A stretch of DNA of 43,707 nt from an uncultured Collinsella sp. GTDB lineage: Bacteria; Actinomycetota; Coriobacteriia; Coriobacteriales; Coriobacteriaceae. The position numbers and the translations under genes are program-made. The notes under the pieces were generated by a model, which saw only the letters and a list, made by a program, of their open reading frames with translations, was not told the origin of the DNA and searched no databases. Numbering within the stretch: the stretch's first letter is position 1; every line of letters begins with the position of its first letter. Location of the stretch: assembly GCA_902464565.1 (NCBI GenBank), contig CABQJV010000017.1, positions 1 to 43,707 of the forward strand. The letters run 5' to 3'. Below are positions 31,853 to 42,180 of the stretch, piece by piece.

Positions 31853-32617
31853 ATGCTGCTACCCGATTCCAAGACCGAGCTCGTCCGCCGTGGCAACAAG
31901 GTCGTTTACGACCTGGGCGACAAGATCGTCAAGGTCTTTAACGAGACCAAGCCTGTCTCCGACGTGTTCAACGAGGCTTTGAATCTTGCCCGCATCAATG
32001 AGTGCGGCATCCGCAGCCCCAAGGCGCTCGAGGTTTCCCAGCTCGAGAACGCCAACGGCTGGGCGCTCGTGACCGAGAAGGTTCCGGGCACTACCCTTGC
32101 CGAGAAGATGACTGCCGAGCCCCAGCGCTTTGGTGAGTACCTCGAGATGTTCGTCGACCTCCAGATCGAGATTCACGGCTACACCTCCCCGCTGCTCAAC
32201 CGTCAGCGCGACAAGTATGCCCGCATGATCAACAGCCTTGATCAGCTCAATGCCACCACGCGCTACAACCTTCAGGAGCGTCTGGACGGCATGACCAAGG
32301 AGTTCAAGGTCTGCCACGGCGACTTCAACCCCTCCAACGTCATCGTCGGCGACGACGGCCAGCTCTATGTGTGCGACTGGGCACACGCCACCCAGGGCTC
32401 CCCTGCTGCCGACGTTGCCACCACCTACCTGCTCTTTGCCCTCAACAGCAAGGATCAGGCTGAGGCCTACCTGGAGCTCTACTGCGACCGCGCCGACATG
32501 CCCATGCAGGTCGTGCGTCAGTGGACGAGCATCGTCGCCGCTTCCGAGCTCGCTCGTAAGCGCAACGTGAACGATGAGTTCCTGAAGAACTGGATCGACG
32601 TCGTCGATTATCAGTAA
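31853..32617 (+). CDS. Aminoglycoside-phosphotransferase-fold kinase
   Basis: A 254-residue protein of the APH/choline kinase superfamily. Visible kinase elements: N-lobe with Lys27 (DKIVKVF), catalytic loop HGDFNPSN (His155-Asn162) and metal-binding CDWAHA (Asp175). These show an intact ATP-phosphotransferase fold. The substrate cannot be told; small-molecule kinases of this type act on sugars, choline, thioribose or antibiotics, and chromosomal homologues in gut anaerobes are usually not resistance genes. It has an AAAGGA site before ATG 31853, lies 88 bp after adhE on the same strand, and is followed by a terminator, so it may be co-transcribed with adhE through the hairpin. Confidence 0.85.
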   Translation: MLLPDSKTELVRRGNKVVYDLGDKIVKVFNETKPVSDVFNEALNLARINECGIRSPKALEVSQLENANGWALVTEKVPGTTLAEKMTAEPQRFGEYLEMFVDLQIEIHGYTSPLLNRQRDKYARMINSLDQLNATTRYNLQERLDGMTKEFKVCHGDFNPSNVIVGDDGQLYVCDWAHATQGSPAADVATTYLLFALNSKDQAEAYLELYCDRADMPMQVVRQWTSIVAASELARKRNVNDEFLKNWIDVVDYQ

Positions 32618-32649
32618 TATCTGAGCGATTTATTTCGCATCGGAGGCAC

Positions 32650-32693
32650 AAGGAAAACCCCGCAGCTCGCATGGGCTGTAGGGTTTTCCTTTT
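32650..32693 (+). terminator. Intrinsic terminator after kinase gene
   Basis: AAGGAAAACCC (32650-32660) pairs with GGGTTTTCCTT (32681-32691), with inner partial pairing GCAGC/GCTGT, then TT. It closes the adhE-kinase unit. Confidence 0.85.
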
Positions 32694-32716
32694 AGATATC
32701 GAGAATGCCACAAGAT

Positions 32717-32763
32717 AAAAGGACGGCCCCGCATCTCCCCGATCTGGAGAAATGCGGGGCCGT
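32717..32763 (-). terminator. Intrinsic terminator after proS
   Basis: Arms ACGGCCCCGCAT (32723-32734) and ATGCGGGGCCGT (32752-32763) form a perfect 12-bp stem, extended inward by CTCC/GGAG; on the minus strand it is followed by CCTTTTATC. It ends the pyrH-to-proS chain and converges with the plus-strand terminator at 32650-32693. Confidence 0.88.
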
Positions 32764-32795
32764 ACCGTATATCGAACTACAAGCGAAATCGTCGA

Positions 32796-34517
<1,722 letters not shown>

Positions 34518-35600
34518 TTACTTCTCCTCAATAAGTTTGTCGACCTCGGCCATCAGCGCGTCGACAATTTGATCCTCAGCTACTTTACCAATGATCTGGC
34601 CATGCGAAAAGAGCAGGCCCTGACCTCGTCCGCAGGCAACGCCCAAGTCGGCGTCAGAGGCCTCGCCGGGGCCATTGACCGCGCATCCCATAACGGCGAT
34701 CGAAAGCGGCGCGGAGTAGTTCTTAAGCCGCTCGGTGACCTCCTCGGCGATGGGAATGAGGTTAACCTGGCAGCGGGCGCACGTGGGGCACGAGACAATC
34801 TCGGGACCACGGCGACGCAGGCCCAGCGACTGCAAAATTCCCCAGGCGACCGGCGGCTCCTCAACCGGATCGGCCGTGAGAGAGACGCGCATGGTGTCAC
34901 CGATACCCTCAGACAGCAGAATACCAAGGCCCACCGAGCTCTTAATGGTGCCCTGAAGCTTGGTACCCGCCTCGGTAACGCCCAGGTGAAGCGGAACGTG
35001 GGGAATCTCACGCGACAGGGCTCGATAGGTATCAAGCGTCGTTTGCACGCTATGGGCCTTGGCCGAAAGCACAATGTTCGTAAAACCGCGGTCCTCAAAG
35101 TGCTTGACGAAGCGCTCGCTCGACATCACGAGCTTCTCGGGCTGCGTAAGCTCGTCGCACTCAGCGATATCCTGCTCGAGTGAGCCGGCGTTGACACCGA
35201 TGCGAATCGCACAGCCCGCAGCGCCGGCGGCGTCGATGACGGCATCGACCTTAGCCCAATCGCCGATATTGCCGGGATTGATGCGAAGCTTGGCGGCACC
35301 GGCCTCCACAGCGCCAATGGCCAGCTTGTGGTTAAAGTGGATATCGGCAACGATTGGCACCGGAGACTCGGCACAGATGGTGCGGAAACCCTCAAGCGCG
35401 GCCTCAGTGGGCACGCTCACACGCACGATATCGCAGCCAGCCTGCGCCAACGCGCACACTTGCGCAAGTGTTGCCTGGGCATCAGCGGTATCGGTGCAGG
35501 TCATGGATTGGACCACCACCGGCGCACCGCCACCGATCTGCACACCGCCCACATGCACGGGGCGCGTCAAATCGCGAGGCAAAGGATGGGATAAAGACAA
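34518..35600 (-). CDS. ispG: 4-hydroxy-3-methylbut-2-enyl diphosphate synthase
   Basis: IspG (GcpE) is the 4Fe-4S enzyme of the penultimate MEP pathway step. The 360-residue product has VVVQSMTCTDTAD, the TIM-barrel region ADIHFNHKLA, and the cluster-binding C-terminal part with CPTCARCQ and MGCAVNGPGEA. The most plausible start is TTG 35600, with GGGGAG 8 nt before it; GTG 35606 lies too close to that site, and the longer open frame overlaps rseP. It starts 13 bp after the rseP stop, in the conserved dxr-rseP-ispG order. Confidence 0.95.
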   Translation of the reverse strand: MSLSHPLPRDLTRPVHVGGVQIGGGAPVVVQSMTCTDTADAQATLAQVCALAQAGCDIVRVSVPTEAALEGFRTICAESPVPIVADIHFNHKLAIGAVEAGAAKLRINPGNIGDWAKVDAVIDAAGAAGCAIRIGVNAGSLEQDIAECDELTQPEKLVMSSERFVKHFEDRGFTNIVLSAKAHSVQTTLDTYRALSREIPHVPLHLGVTEAGTKLQGTIKSSVGLGILLSEGIGDTMRVSLTADPVEEPPVAWGILQSLGLRRRGPEIVSCPTCARCQVNLIPIAEEVTERLKNYSAPLSIAVMGCAVNGPGEASDADLGVACGRGQGLLFSHGQIIGKVAEDQIVDALMAEVDKLIEEK

Positions 35601-35613
35601 TCCAAACACTCCC

Positions 35614-36975
35614 CTACAGAATAAATCGAAGGATGTCGGAACGAAGCATATAGACAAACAGCAGCGCAAAGAGCGCGATGCCCACATAGCTCACAATCGT
35701 CTGGACCTTGAGCGGAAGCTCGCGGCCCACAATCTTTTGAATGATCTCGATGACCAGCTTGCCGCCATCGAGTGGTGGGATGGGCAGCAGGTTCATAAAG
35801 CCAAGCGAGAACGAAATGAGGGCGGCAAACGAAAGGAACGTGGCAGGACCGGCAGCAGCAGCCTGTGAGGACATAACGCTAATACCCACGATCGAAGAAG
35901 ACTGATCGAGAATCTCCATCGTATGCTGCGGCTGGAGCAGGCGCATCACGCCCTCCGCGGTCTGCACAACATAGGAGAATGACAGACGCGCCGAGGTGAT
36001 GGGGTCCAAACGGACTACCTCCGTAGAAGCATACACACCTAACCGCTCGTCCTCTTTGAGCGCAACCGTGGTCGAATGCTGCTTGCCGTCACGCTCGTAC
36101 TCGATGGCGATATCGTCCTTACCGGCGGCCTTGCCGATAGCATCGTAAACGTTCATCCATGTGGAGCACGATACACCGTCAACCGAAAGGATCGCATCAC
36201 CAGCCTCGATACCTGCCTTGGCGGCAATAGACCCCTCGTCAACCTGACCGATCACGTTGGTATCCATCGGCACGGTGACACCCGCAATAGAGTAGATGCT
36301 CATAAGCAGCAAAAAGCCCGTCAGGATATTGACGAGAATGCCCGCGAGCAGCATAAAGGCGCGCTTGAGAAAACTCTGGCCCAGATAGGTATGCGAACGC
36401 TCTTGCGCAAGGAACTCGGCTTCGCCGCACGGCAGCTCCCACACATCGCCCTCGGTAGTCGCATGCTCTCGATCGAACTTGCGGCCGTCAAAGGTGGTAT
36501 ATCCTGCAGCATCGCGCGGCAGCGTCTGGTACCTAACCGGATAGTAGCTGGGTGAAGGCTTCTCCCCTTCCTCGTACCAAGGCGCAATGGAACCCCAGCC
36601 CAAAAGCAAGGCGCAAGCCTCGAGAACATCCTCCTCGGACAGCTCCAGCTCGACGGAAAGGTCTGCAACTGAAACGCGACCATGACGATAGATCGCCGCA
36701 AGCACACGGTCGGCACACGAGACATCGGTCGGGTCCATACCGCAGATGGCAGCGTAGCCACCCAGCAGCAGCGGGGTCACGCCAAACTTGGTTCCAATGC
36801 GACGTGACGTGTAATGGATGTCAAAGCGGCACGGCAGGCCCAAAAAGAACTCGGTCACACGGACGCCGCAGGCACGCGCCGCCAAAAAGTGGCCGCCCTC
36901 GTGCAAAAACACGAGGACGGAAAGCATCAGCAGGCCCCAAAAGACCGATGAGAGAACGCTCAGAACAGTATCCAT
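35614..36975 (-). CDS. rseP: Site-2 protease RseP with inserted winged-helix-like domain
   Basis: Intramembrane zinc metalloprotease that releases membrane-held regulators. The 453-residue product has HEGGH (25-29) in the first membrane helix, GGY (72-74), a second membrane region with AGILVN (211-216), a PDZ domain (about 226-300), and the NLLPIPPLDGGK motif (from 395) with the third zinc ligand. Between GGY and AGILVN there is an extra stretch of about 110 residues (81-190). Its first part, ADRVLAAIYRHGRVSVADLS followed by VELELSEEDVLEACALLLGWG, looks like a winged helix. Typical RseP has only a short loop here. The ribosome site (AAGGA) is 15 nt from ATG 36975, longer than usual. Between dxr and ispG as expected. 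Confidence 0.9.
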   Translation of the reverse strand: MDTVLSVLSSVFWGLLMLSVLVFLHEGGHFLAARACGVRVTEFFLGLPCRFDIHYTSRRIGTKFGVTPLLLGGYAAICGMDPTDVSCADRVLAAIYRHGRVSVADLSVELELSEEDVLEACALLLGWGSIAPWYEEGEKPSPSYYPVRYQTLPRDAAGYTTFDGRKFDREHATTEGDVWELPCGEAEFLAQERSHTYLGQSFLKRAFMLLAGILVNILTGFLLLMSIYSIAGVTVPMDTNVIGQVDEGSIAAKAGIEAGDAILSVDGVSCSTWMNVYDAIGKAAGKDDIAIEYERDGKQHSTTVALKEDERLGVYASTEVVRLDPITSARLSFSYVVQTAEGVMRLLQPQHTMEILDQSSSIVGISVMSSQAAAAGPATFLSFAALISFSLGFMNLLPIPPLDGGKLVIEIIQKIVGRELPLKVQTIVSYVGIALFALLFVYMLRSDILRFIL

Positions 36976-37000
36976 AAAACGAAAAAGCAATCCTTATGGG

Positions 37001-38188
37001 TTAGGAGCGGGTTGCGGCGAGCACCTGCGCAGCCTTTTCACGCGCCCACGCATCGATGTCGCGAAGCTGCTCAAACGAATCGACCGCCTGCATATCGTGG
37101 GCATCCATGCAGGATTCCACAATGCGATCGATATCGGTAAAGCTGCAGCCATCGTGCAGGAAGGCATCGACGGCGACCTCGTTGGCGGCATTGAGCACGC
37201 ACGGCATGGTGCCACCCGTCTTGCCGGCACGTTCGGCCAGTGCCAAACAGCGGAAGGTATCCATGTCGGCAGCATCAAACGTGAGCTGCCCCAGCTCGCG
37301 GAAATCGATACGAGGCGCCGGGGTATCCCAACGCTCGGGATACGAGAACGCGAACTGGATGGGAATACGCATGTCGGAAGCACCGAGATGCGCCATCACG
37401 GAGCCGTCGGCAAACTCGACCATAGAGTGAATCTTGGACTGACGCTGCACGACCACGTTAATGAAATCGAGGTCGCAGTTAAACAGATGCATGGCCTCAA
37501 TGCGCTCCAGGCCCTTGTTCATGAGGGTGGCGGAGTCGATGGTGATCTTGGCGCCCATGGCCCACGTGGGATGTGCGAGGGCATCGGCACGCGTCACGCG
37601 ATTGAGCTCGTCGCGCGTGCGGCCAAAGAACGGACCGCCCGAGCAGGTGAGCCAAATACAATGAGCCTCGCGCGGGTCCTCCCCCAGATAGCACTGGTAG
37701 ATGGCGGAGTGCTCAGAGTCGACTGGAATAAGCTGGCCCGGTTGCGCCAACGGCATAAGCAAGTCGCCACCGACGACGAGGGACTCCTTGTTGGCAAGAG
37801 CAAGGCGCTTATTTGAGGTCAAGGCCGCATGGCTCGCCTCGAGACCAGCGGCGCCCACAATAGCAACGAGCACGCAGTCGACATCGTCGCGACGCGCGAG
37901 CTCGCAAACCGCCTGCGCGCCAAGGCCAAGCTTCGTTCCCTCGGGCAACTCCTGCAGCACGGCGTCATCGCCATGAGCGACATCGGCCACGGCAACCGCC
38001 GGAACCGAGAACTCGCGGGCAGCGGCAACAAGCTCGGAGGTGCTGGAGTTAACGGACAGCGCCGTCACCTGCAGGCGATCGGCATGCTGGCGGCACACAT
38101 CGAGCGCCTGGGTGCCGATGGAGCCCGTGCAACCCAGGATGGCAACACGGAGGCGTCCATCGGGACCATACGTCGTCTGGAATGACAT
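37001..38188 (-). CDS. dxr: 1-deoxy-D-xylulose 5-phosphate reductoisomerase
   Basis: Dxr converts DXP to MEP, the committed step of the MEP isoprenoid pathway. The 395-residue product has the NADPH-binding motif GCTGSIGTQ (19-27), the metal/substrate segment VDSEHSAIYQCY, and LTCSGGPFF with the flexible loop. ATG 38188 overlaps the cdsA stop by one base (TAATG). It is followed by rseP and ispG, giving two MEP genes in one chain with uppS upstream. Confidence 0.98.
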   Translation of the reverse strand: MSFQTTYGPDGRLRVAILGCTGSIGTQALDVCRQHADRLQVTALSVNSSTSELVAAAREFSVPAVAVADVAHGDDAVLQELPEGTKLGLGAQAVCELARRDDVDCVLVAIVGAAGLEASHAALTSNKRLALANKESLVVGGDLLMPLAQPGQLIPVDSEHSAIYQCYLGEDPREAHCIWLTCSGGPFFGRTRDELNRVTRADALAHPTWAMGAKITIDSATLMNKGLERIEAMHLFNCDLDFINVVVQRQSKIHSMVEFADGSVMAHLGASDMRIPIQFAFSYPERWDTPAPRIDFRELGQLTFDAADMDTFRCLALAERAGKTGGTMPCVLNAANEVAVDAFLHDGCSFTDIDRIVESCMDAHDMQAVDSFEQLRDIDAWAREKAAQVLAATRS

Positions 38189-39087
38189 TACAGCACGCCT
38201 CCGATCATCAGCATCAGCTGCGCGGTGATGCAGCCGAAGATAAGCGAATCGCTACGATCGAGCATGCCGCCGTGGCCCGGGATAAGGTTGCCGGAATCCT
38301 TGACGCCCACACCGCGCTTGATGCGCGACTCGATGAGGTCGCCGATAACGCCCAGAACGGACACGACCACGCCGCACAGCAGCGCATAGGGCAGGCTGAG
38401 CTTGTAGAAGTGCGTCGCCCACAGGATGAGCCAAATCAAAACCGAGCCCAGGATGCCGCCGACGAACCCCTCCCAGCTCTTTTTGGGTGAGATCTTGGGA
38501 ACCATCTTGTGCTTACCGATACGGCTGCCCACGATGTAGGCAAACGAATCGGAGACCCAAAGGGACGCGCAAACGCCCACCGAAAGCAAGGCGCCGGCAA
38601 AACCGGGCACGGCATCGCGCAGCAGCACGATAGCCGACAGCATAAAGCCAGTGTAGATGGGACCCATGAGCGTCACGGCCACATCAGAGATGCGGGTACG
38701 CGGCGACCAGACATACCAAATGCCCACAGCGAGCATCAGGGCAAAAAGCAGGGCATTCAGCAACATCGAATCGCCCAACGCCGACAGCGGAAAGAGTACG
38801 GCGGCAGCGATACCCATGCGCTCGTTAGCCATCTTGCCATCGAGCCTCGTCATACGGAAAAACTCATAGCAGCACAGACCGCTCATGACAGAAACAAAGA
38901 TGGCAGTGGGCACGATACCCAAAACCAGGCACAGGATAAAGACAACGGCATAGACGATACCGGCGGCGGCACGGGTGATAAAGCCGGCAAGCCACGAACC
39001 GGTGCCATTCTTCGCTGCGGGCGCTCCCGCAGCGACAGCCTTGCGCTCAGATGTCTTGGGAGCAATTGCCTTGGGACGATCGGACAC
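38188..39087 (-). CDS. cdsA: Phosphatidate cytidylyltransferase
   Basis: CdsA makes CDP-diacylglycerol from phosphatidate and CTP, the branch point for phospholipids. The 299-residue integral membrane protein has about seven to eight hydrophobic segments and the CTP-transferase signature VIGDLIESRIKRGVGVKDSG followed by LIPGHGGMLDRSDSL. A soluble basic N-terminal stretch of about 30 residues precedes the first helix. It starts with GTG 39087, GGAGG before it, 2 bp after the uppS stop. uppS-cdsA-dxr-rseP is a classic order. Confidence 0.96.
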   Translation of the reverse strand: MSDRPKAIAPKTSERKAVAAGAPAAKNGTGSWLAGFITRAAAGIVYAVVFILCLVLGIVPTAIFVSVMSGLCCYEFFRMTRLDGKMANERMGIAAAVLFPLSALGDSMLLNALLFALMLAVGIWYVWSPRTRISDVAVTLMGPIYTGFMLSAIVLLRDAVPGFAGALLSVGVCASLWVSDSFAYIVGSRIGKHKMVPKISPKKSWEGFVGGILGSVLIWLILWATHFYKLSLPYALLCGVVVSVLGVIGDLIESRIKRGVGVKDSGNLIPGHGGMLDRSDSLIFGCITAQLMLMIGGVL

Positions 39088-39089
39088 GA

Positions 39090-39884
39090 TTAAGCCTCCT
39101 CGGTCTTGCTCAGACCACCAAACCTACGGTCACGGCCCTGATAGGCCAAAATGGCGTCGACAAGGCCCCAACGATCAAAGTCGGGCCAATAGGTATCGGT
39201 GACGTAGAATTCGGAATAAGCCACCTGCCACAGCAGATAGTTCGAAAGGCGCAGCTCACCAGAAGTGCGAATCACAAGCTCAGGATCGGGAAGGCCAGCG
39301 GTATAGAGGTGGGAAGCCACCATGTCGTCATCAATTGCGCCAGGATCGATCTTACCGGCGGCAGCGTCGAGTGCGATCTGACGGACAGCGCGGGTAATCT
39401 CGGCACGCGCGCCGTAGTTGACGGCAAGCGCCAGCGTCATGCCGGTGTGATTGGCGCACTCGACAAGACCTCGCTCAAAGACATCGCGGGTCTTCTTAGG
39501 CAGTGCGGAAATATCGCCCAAAAAGACAACGCGAACGTTTTCGCGCTTCAGAAGCGGCAGCTCGTCGATAAACGTCTTGGCAAACAAATGCATCAAAACG
39601 TTGACCTCATGCTGCGGACGATTCCAGTTTTCGGTGGAAAACGCATAGGCCGAAAGGACGTCGACACCCAAGCGCACGCATGCGGTAATGATCTCGCGCA
39701 GGGAGACGATACCCGCCTTGTGGCCCTCGGTGCGTGCAAGACCGCGCGACGTGGCCCAACGACCGTTACCGTCCATGATGCACGAGATATGGTGCGGAAT
39801 GTTATTGAGGTCAAGGTCGGAAAAACCGACGCCCGCAGGGGCGTCGGCAAAGTACTCGACCAGTTTATGCTCGTCGTATTGCAC
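39090..39884 (-). CDS. uppS: Isoprenyl transferase (undecaprenyl diphosphate synthase type)
   Basis: Cis-prenyltransferase that builds the lipid carrier for peptidoglycan. The 264-residue product has ISCIMDGNGRWATSRGLAR with the catalytic Asp, the YAFSTENWNRP segment and, near the end, RTSGELRLSNYLLWQVAYSE. The product chain length is inferred (C55) from lineage and context. It starts with GTG 39884, one base after the frr stop, with GGAG in the end of frr. Confidence 0.96.
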   Translation of the reverse strand: MQYDEHKLVEYFADAPAGVGFSDLDLNNIPHHISCIMDGNGRWATSRGLARTEGHKAGIVSLREIITACVRLGVDVLSAYAFSTENWNRPQHEVNVLMHLFAKTFIDELPLLKRENVRVVFLGDISALPKKTRDVFERGLVECANHTGMTLALAVNYGARAEITRAVRQIALDAAAGKIDPGAIDDDMVASHLYTAGLPDPELVIRTSGELRLSNYLLWQVAYSEFYVTDTYWPDFDRWGLVDAILAYQGRDRRFGGLSKTEEA

Positions 39885-39885
39885 C

Positions 39886-40422
39886 TTAGATCTCCATGAC
39901 CTCGGCTTCTTTTTCCTTCAGAAGCTCCTCGACCTTGGCGACATACTCATCAGTGTGCTTCTGGACCTTGGCCTGCTCGCGACGGACATCGTCCTCGGTG
40001 AGCTCCTCATCGCGCTCGAGCTTGTTGTTGAAGTCGCGACGGATGTTACGGATAGACACCTTGGCCTGCTCGGCGTACTCGCGGCACTCCTTGACGAGCT
40101 CGCGACGGCGCTCCTCAGTGGGAGCCGGGAACGGAAGACGAACGACGGTGCCATCGGAGTTGGGGGTAATACCCAGATCGGAAGCGCCGATGGCCTTGAC
40201 GATAGCATTGATGAGTGCCTTGTCCCACGGCTCGATGAGCAGCATGTGGGCCTCGGGGGTCTTGACGGCGGCAACCTGCGTGACCGGCGTGGGAACACCG
40301 TAATAATCGACGGTGATGTCGGACAGAATATTGGCATTGGCGCGGCCGGTACGGACCTTGGAGAAGTTATGCTTGAGGGACTCGAGCGACTTGTCCATAT
40401 GGGCGGTGATGTTCTCTGCCAT
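39886..40422 (-). CDS. frr: Ribosome recycling factor
   Basis: RRF splits post-termination ribosomes with EF-G. The 178-residue product has MDKSLESLKHNFSKVRTGRA and the second-half REYAEQAKVSIRNIRRDFNN, matching the three-helix bundle domain of the family. It is slightly shorter than E. coli RRF (185), within the normal range. ATG 40422 follows AGGAGG, 2 bp after the pyrH stop. pyrH-frr is nearly universal. Confidence 0.98.
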   Translation of the reverse strand: MAENITAHMDKSLESLKHNFSKVRTGRANANILSDITVDYYGVPTPVTQVAAVKTPEAHMLLIEPWDKALINAIVKAIGASDLGITPNSDGTVVRLPFPAPTEERRRELVKECREYAEQAKVSIRNIRRDFNNKLERDEELTEDDVRREQAKVQKHTDEYVAKVEELLKEKEAEVMEI

Positions 40423-40424
40423 GC

Positions 40425-41147
40425 TTAATCCTCCTGATAGACGAGCGTGCCGACGGGCTCACCCGCGAGCGCGCGCTTGACGGTGTCCTCGCCATCGATG
40501 TTGAGGACCAAAATCGGCATACGGTTGTCCTGGCACAGTGCCGTAGCCGTGGAATCCATAACCTGCAGACCGCGGACGAGAACCTCGTGATAGGTAATCT
40601 TGTCAAAACGGACGGCATCAGCGCACTTGACGGGATCCTTATCGTAGATGCCGTCAACCTTGGTGGCTTTAATCAGAATCTCGGCGCCGATCTCGCACGC
40701 ACGAAGAGCCGCGGCGGTGTCGGTCGTAAAGTACGGATTGCCCGAACCGGCGGCAAAAATAACGACGTTGCCCTTGGAAAGGTGGTTGATGGCGCGACGG
40801 CGAATATAGGGCTCGCAGATCTCGTTCATCTGGATAGCGCTCATCACGCGGCAGGGAACATCGTTATGCTCGAAGGCATCCTGCAGGGCGAGCGCATTCA
40901 TAACGGTTGCCAGCATGCCCATGTAGTCGGCCTGAGCACGCTCCATGCCACCGGCAGCGCCTGCCATGCCGCGGAAAATATTGCCGCCGCCGACAACGAC
41001 GCCGACCTCATGGCCAACGGCGAGCAGCTCCTTGACCTGCTTAGCAAGATGGTCGGTAACCTTGGGGTCGATGCCATATTGGCCGTCGCCCATCAGCGCT
41101 TCGCCGGAAAGCTTAAGAAGCACGCGTTTATATCGGATGTCGGACAA
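40425..41147 (-). CDS. pyrH: Uridylate kinase
   Basis: PyrH phosphorylates UMP to UDP. The 240-residue product begins YKRVLLKLSGEALMGDGQYG and has VVVGGGNIFRG and the UMP-binding MLATVMNALALQDAFE segment, all diagnostic of the amino-acid-kinase-fold UMP kinase. It starts with TTG 41147, with AAAGGAGG upstream. A strong terminator separates it from tsf, so a promoter for pyrH-frr-uppS should lie in 41148-41207, but I cannot identify one clearly. Confidence 0.98.
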   Translation of the reverse strand: MSDIRYKRVLLKLSGEALMGDGQYGIDPKVTDHLAKQVKELLAVGHEVGVVVGGGNIFRGMAGAAGGMERAQADYMGMLATVMNALALQDAFEHNDVPCRVMSAIQMNEICEPYIRRRAINHLSKGNVVIFAAGSGNPYFTTDTAAALRACEIGAEILIKATKVDGIYDKDPVKCADAVRFDKITYHEVLVRGLQVMDSTATALCQDNRMPILVLNIDGEDTVKRALAGEPVGTLVYQED

Positions 41148-41207
41148 AGCGATCCTCCTTTAGATTGAACTCTCAACATTCTATCAAAGGCTCTAAGAAG
41201 AGCCATG

Positions 41208-41242
41208 AAAAAGCAGGCTGTGAGTAAAACCCACAGCCTGCT
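41208..41242 (-). terminator. Intrinsic terminator after tsf
   Basis: AGCAGGCTGTG and CACAGCCTGCT (arms 41212-41222 and 41232-41242) form a perfect 11-bp stem; on the minus strand five T follow. A small extra hairpin, GGCTCT/AGAGCC (41189-41204), lies just beyond it. This marks the end of the rpsB-tsf unit. Confidence 0.9.
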
Positions 41243-41265
41243 CATTACCAGCTACAAGAGCTTAT

Positions 41266-42135
41266 TTACTCGCCACGGACCAGACGGTCAAAGGCAACGA
41301 CGGTAATGGTGTCGCCGAGCTCCTTGGAGACCTGCTCAGCGTACTTCTTGATGGTGAGGGAGCTGTCCTTGATGAACTCCTGCTCGGTGAGCACAGACTG
41401 CTTGTAGAACTTCTCCAGACGGCCGACAGCCATCTTCTCCTGGATAGCCTCGGGCTTACCGGACTCGGCAGCCTGAGCCATGTAGATCTGCTTCTCGTGC
41501 TCGACGGTCTCGGCCGGAACCTGATCGCGGGTAGCGCAGATCGGGGCGACGGCAGCAACCTGAAGGGCAACGTCGTGAGCGAAGGTCTTGAAGGACTCAG
41601 CCTGAGCGGTCTCGGCCTTCTCGAAGGCGAACTCGACGAGGACGCCGATCTTACCACCCATGTGGATGTAAGAAGCGAGCGCGCCGTTCTCAGCCTTGCG
41701 GGCAGCGAAGCGGGAGATCTTCATGTTCTCGCCCATGATGTGAATCATCTCGGTGAGCTCGGAGGAAACGGTCTCCTCGCCCATCGGCTTCTCGAGCAGA
41801 GCGTCGACGTCAGCAGGCTCGGTGGTAGCGACAACCTCAGCGACATTGGAAGCAAAGCCGGTGAACTTGGCGTTGGAGCCAACGAAGTCGGTCTCGCAGG
41901 AGAGCTCGAGCAGAGCGCCGGTCTTGCCATCCTCGGAGACGAACGCGGCGACAGCGCCCTCGTTGGTCTCACGGCCAGCCTTCTTGGCAGCCTTGGCAAG
42001 GCCGTTCTTACGCAGAACGTCGACAGCGGCGTCCATGTCGCCGTCAGCCTCGACGAGAGCCTTCTTGCACTCCATCATCGGGGAGTCGGTCATCTCGCGG
42101 AGCTGCTTGACCATAGCGGCGGTAATCTGGGCCAT
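41266..42135 (-). CDS. tsf: Elongation factor Ts
   Basis: EF-Ts is the nucleotide exchange factor of EF-Tu. The 289-residue product has the N-terminal UBA-like AAMVKQLREMTDSPMMECKK, the TDFV motif (LSCETDFVGSNAKF) that contacts EF-Tu, and two core domains ending in LEKFYKQSVLTEQEFIKD. Length is normal. ATG 42135 follows AAAGGAA. It is about 45 bp downstream of rpsB, the universal pairing. Confidence 0.98.
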   Translation of the reverse strand: MAQITAAMVKQLREMTDSPMMECKKALVEADGDMDAAVDVLRKNGLAKAAKKAGRETNEGAVAAFVSEDGKTGALLELSCETDFVGSNAKFTGFASNVAEVVATTEPADVDALLEKPMGEETVSSELTEMIHIMGENMKISRFAARKAENGALASYIHMGGKIGVLVEFAFEKAETAQAESFKTFAHDVALQVAAVAPICATRDQVPAETVEHEKQIYMAQAAESGKPEAIQEKMAVGRLEKFYKQSVLTEQEFIKDSSLTIKKYAEQVSKELGDTITVVAFDRLVRGE

Positions 42136-42180
42136 TGTGGTTCCTTTCAAAGAGATGAAAAAGAATTAACTAAGACTGAT

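Noticed and set aside
31853..32617. Aminoglycoside resistance gene
   Set aside because: The APH fold is shared by many small-molecule kinases, codon use matches the chromosome, and no mobile or resistance context is present. Left as a kinase of unknown substrate.
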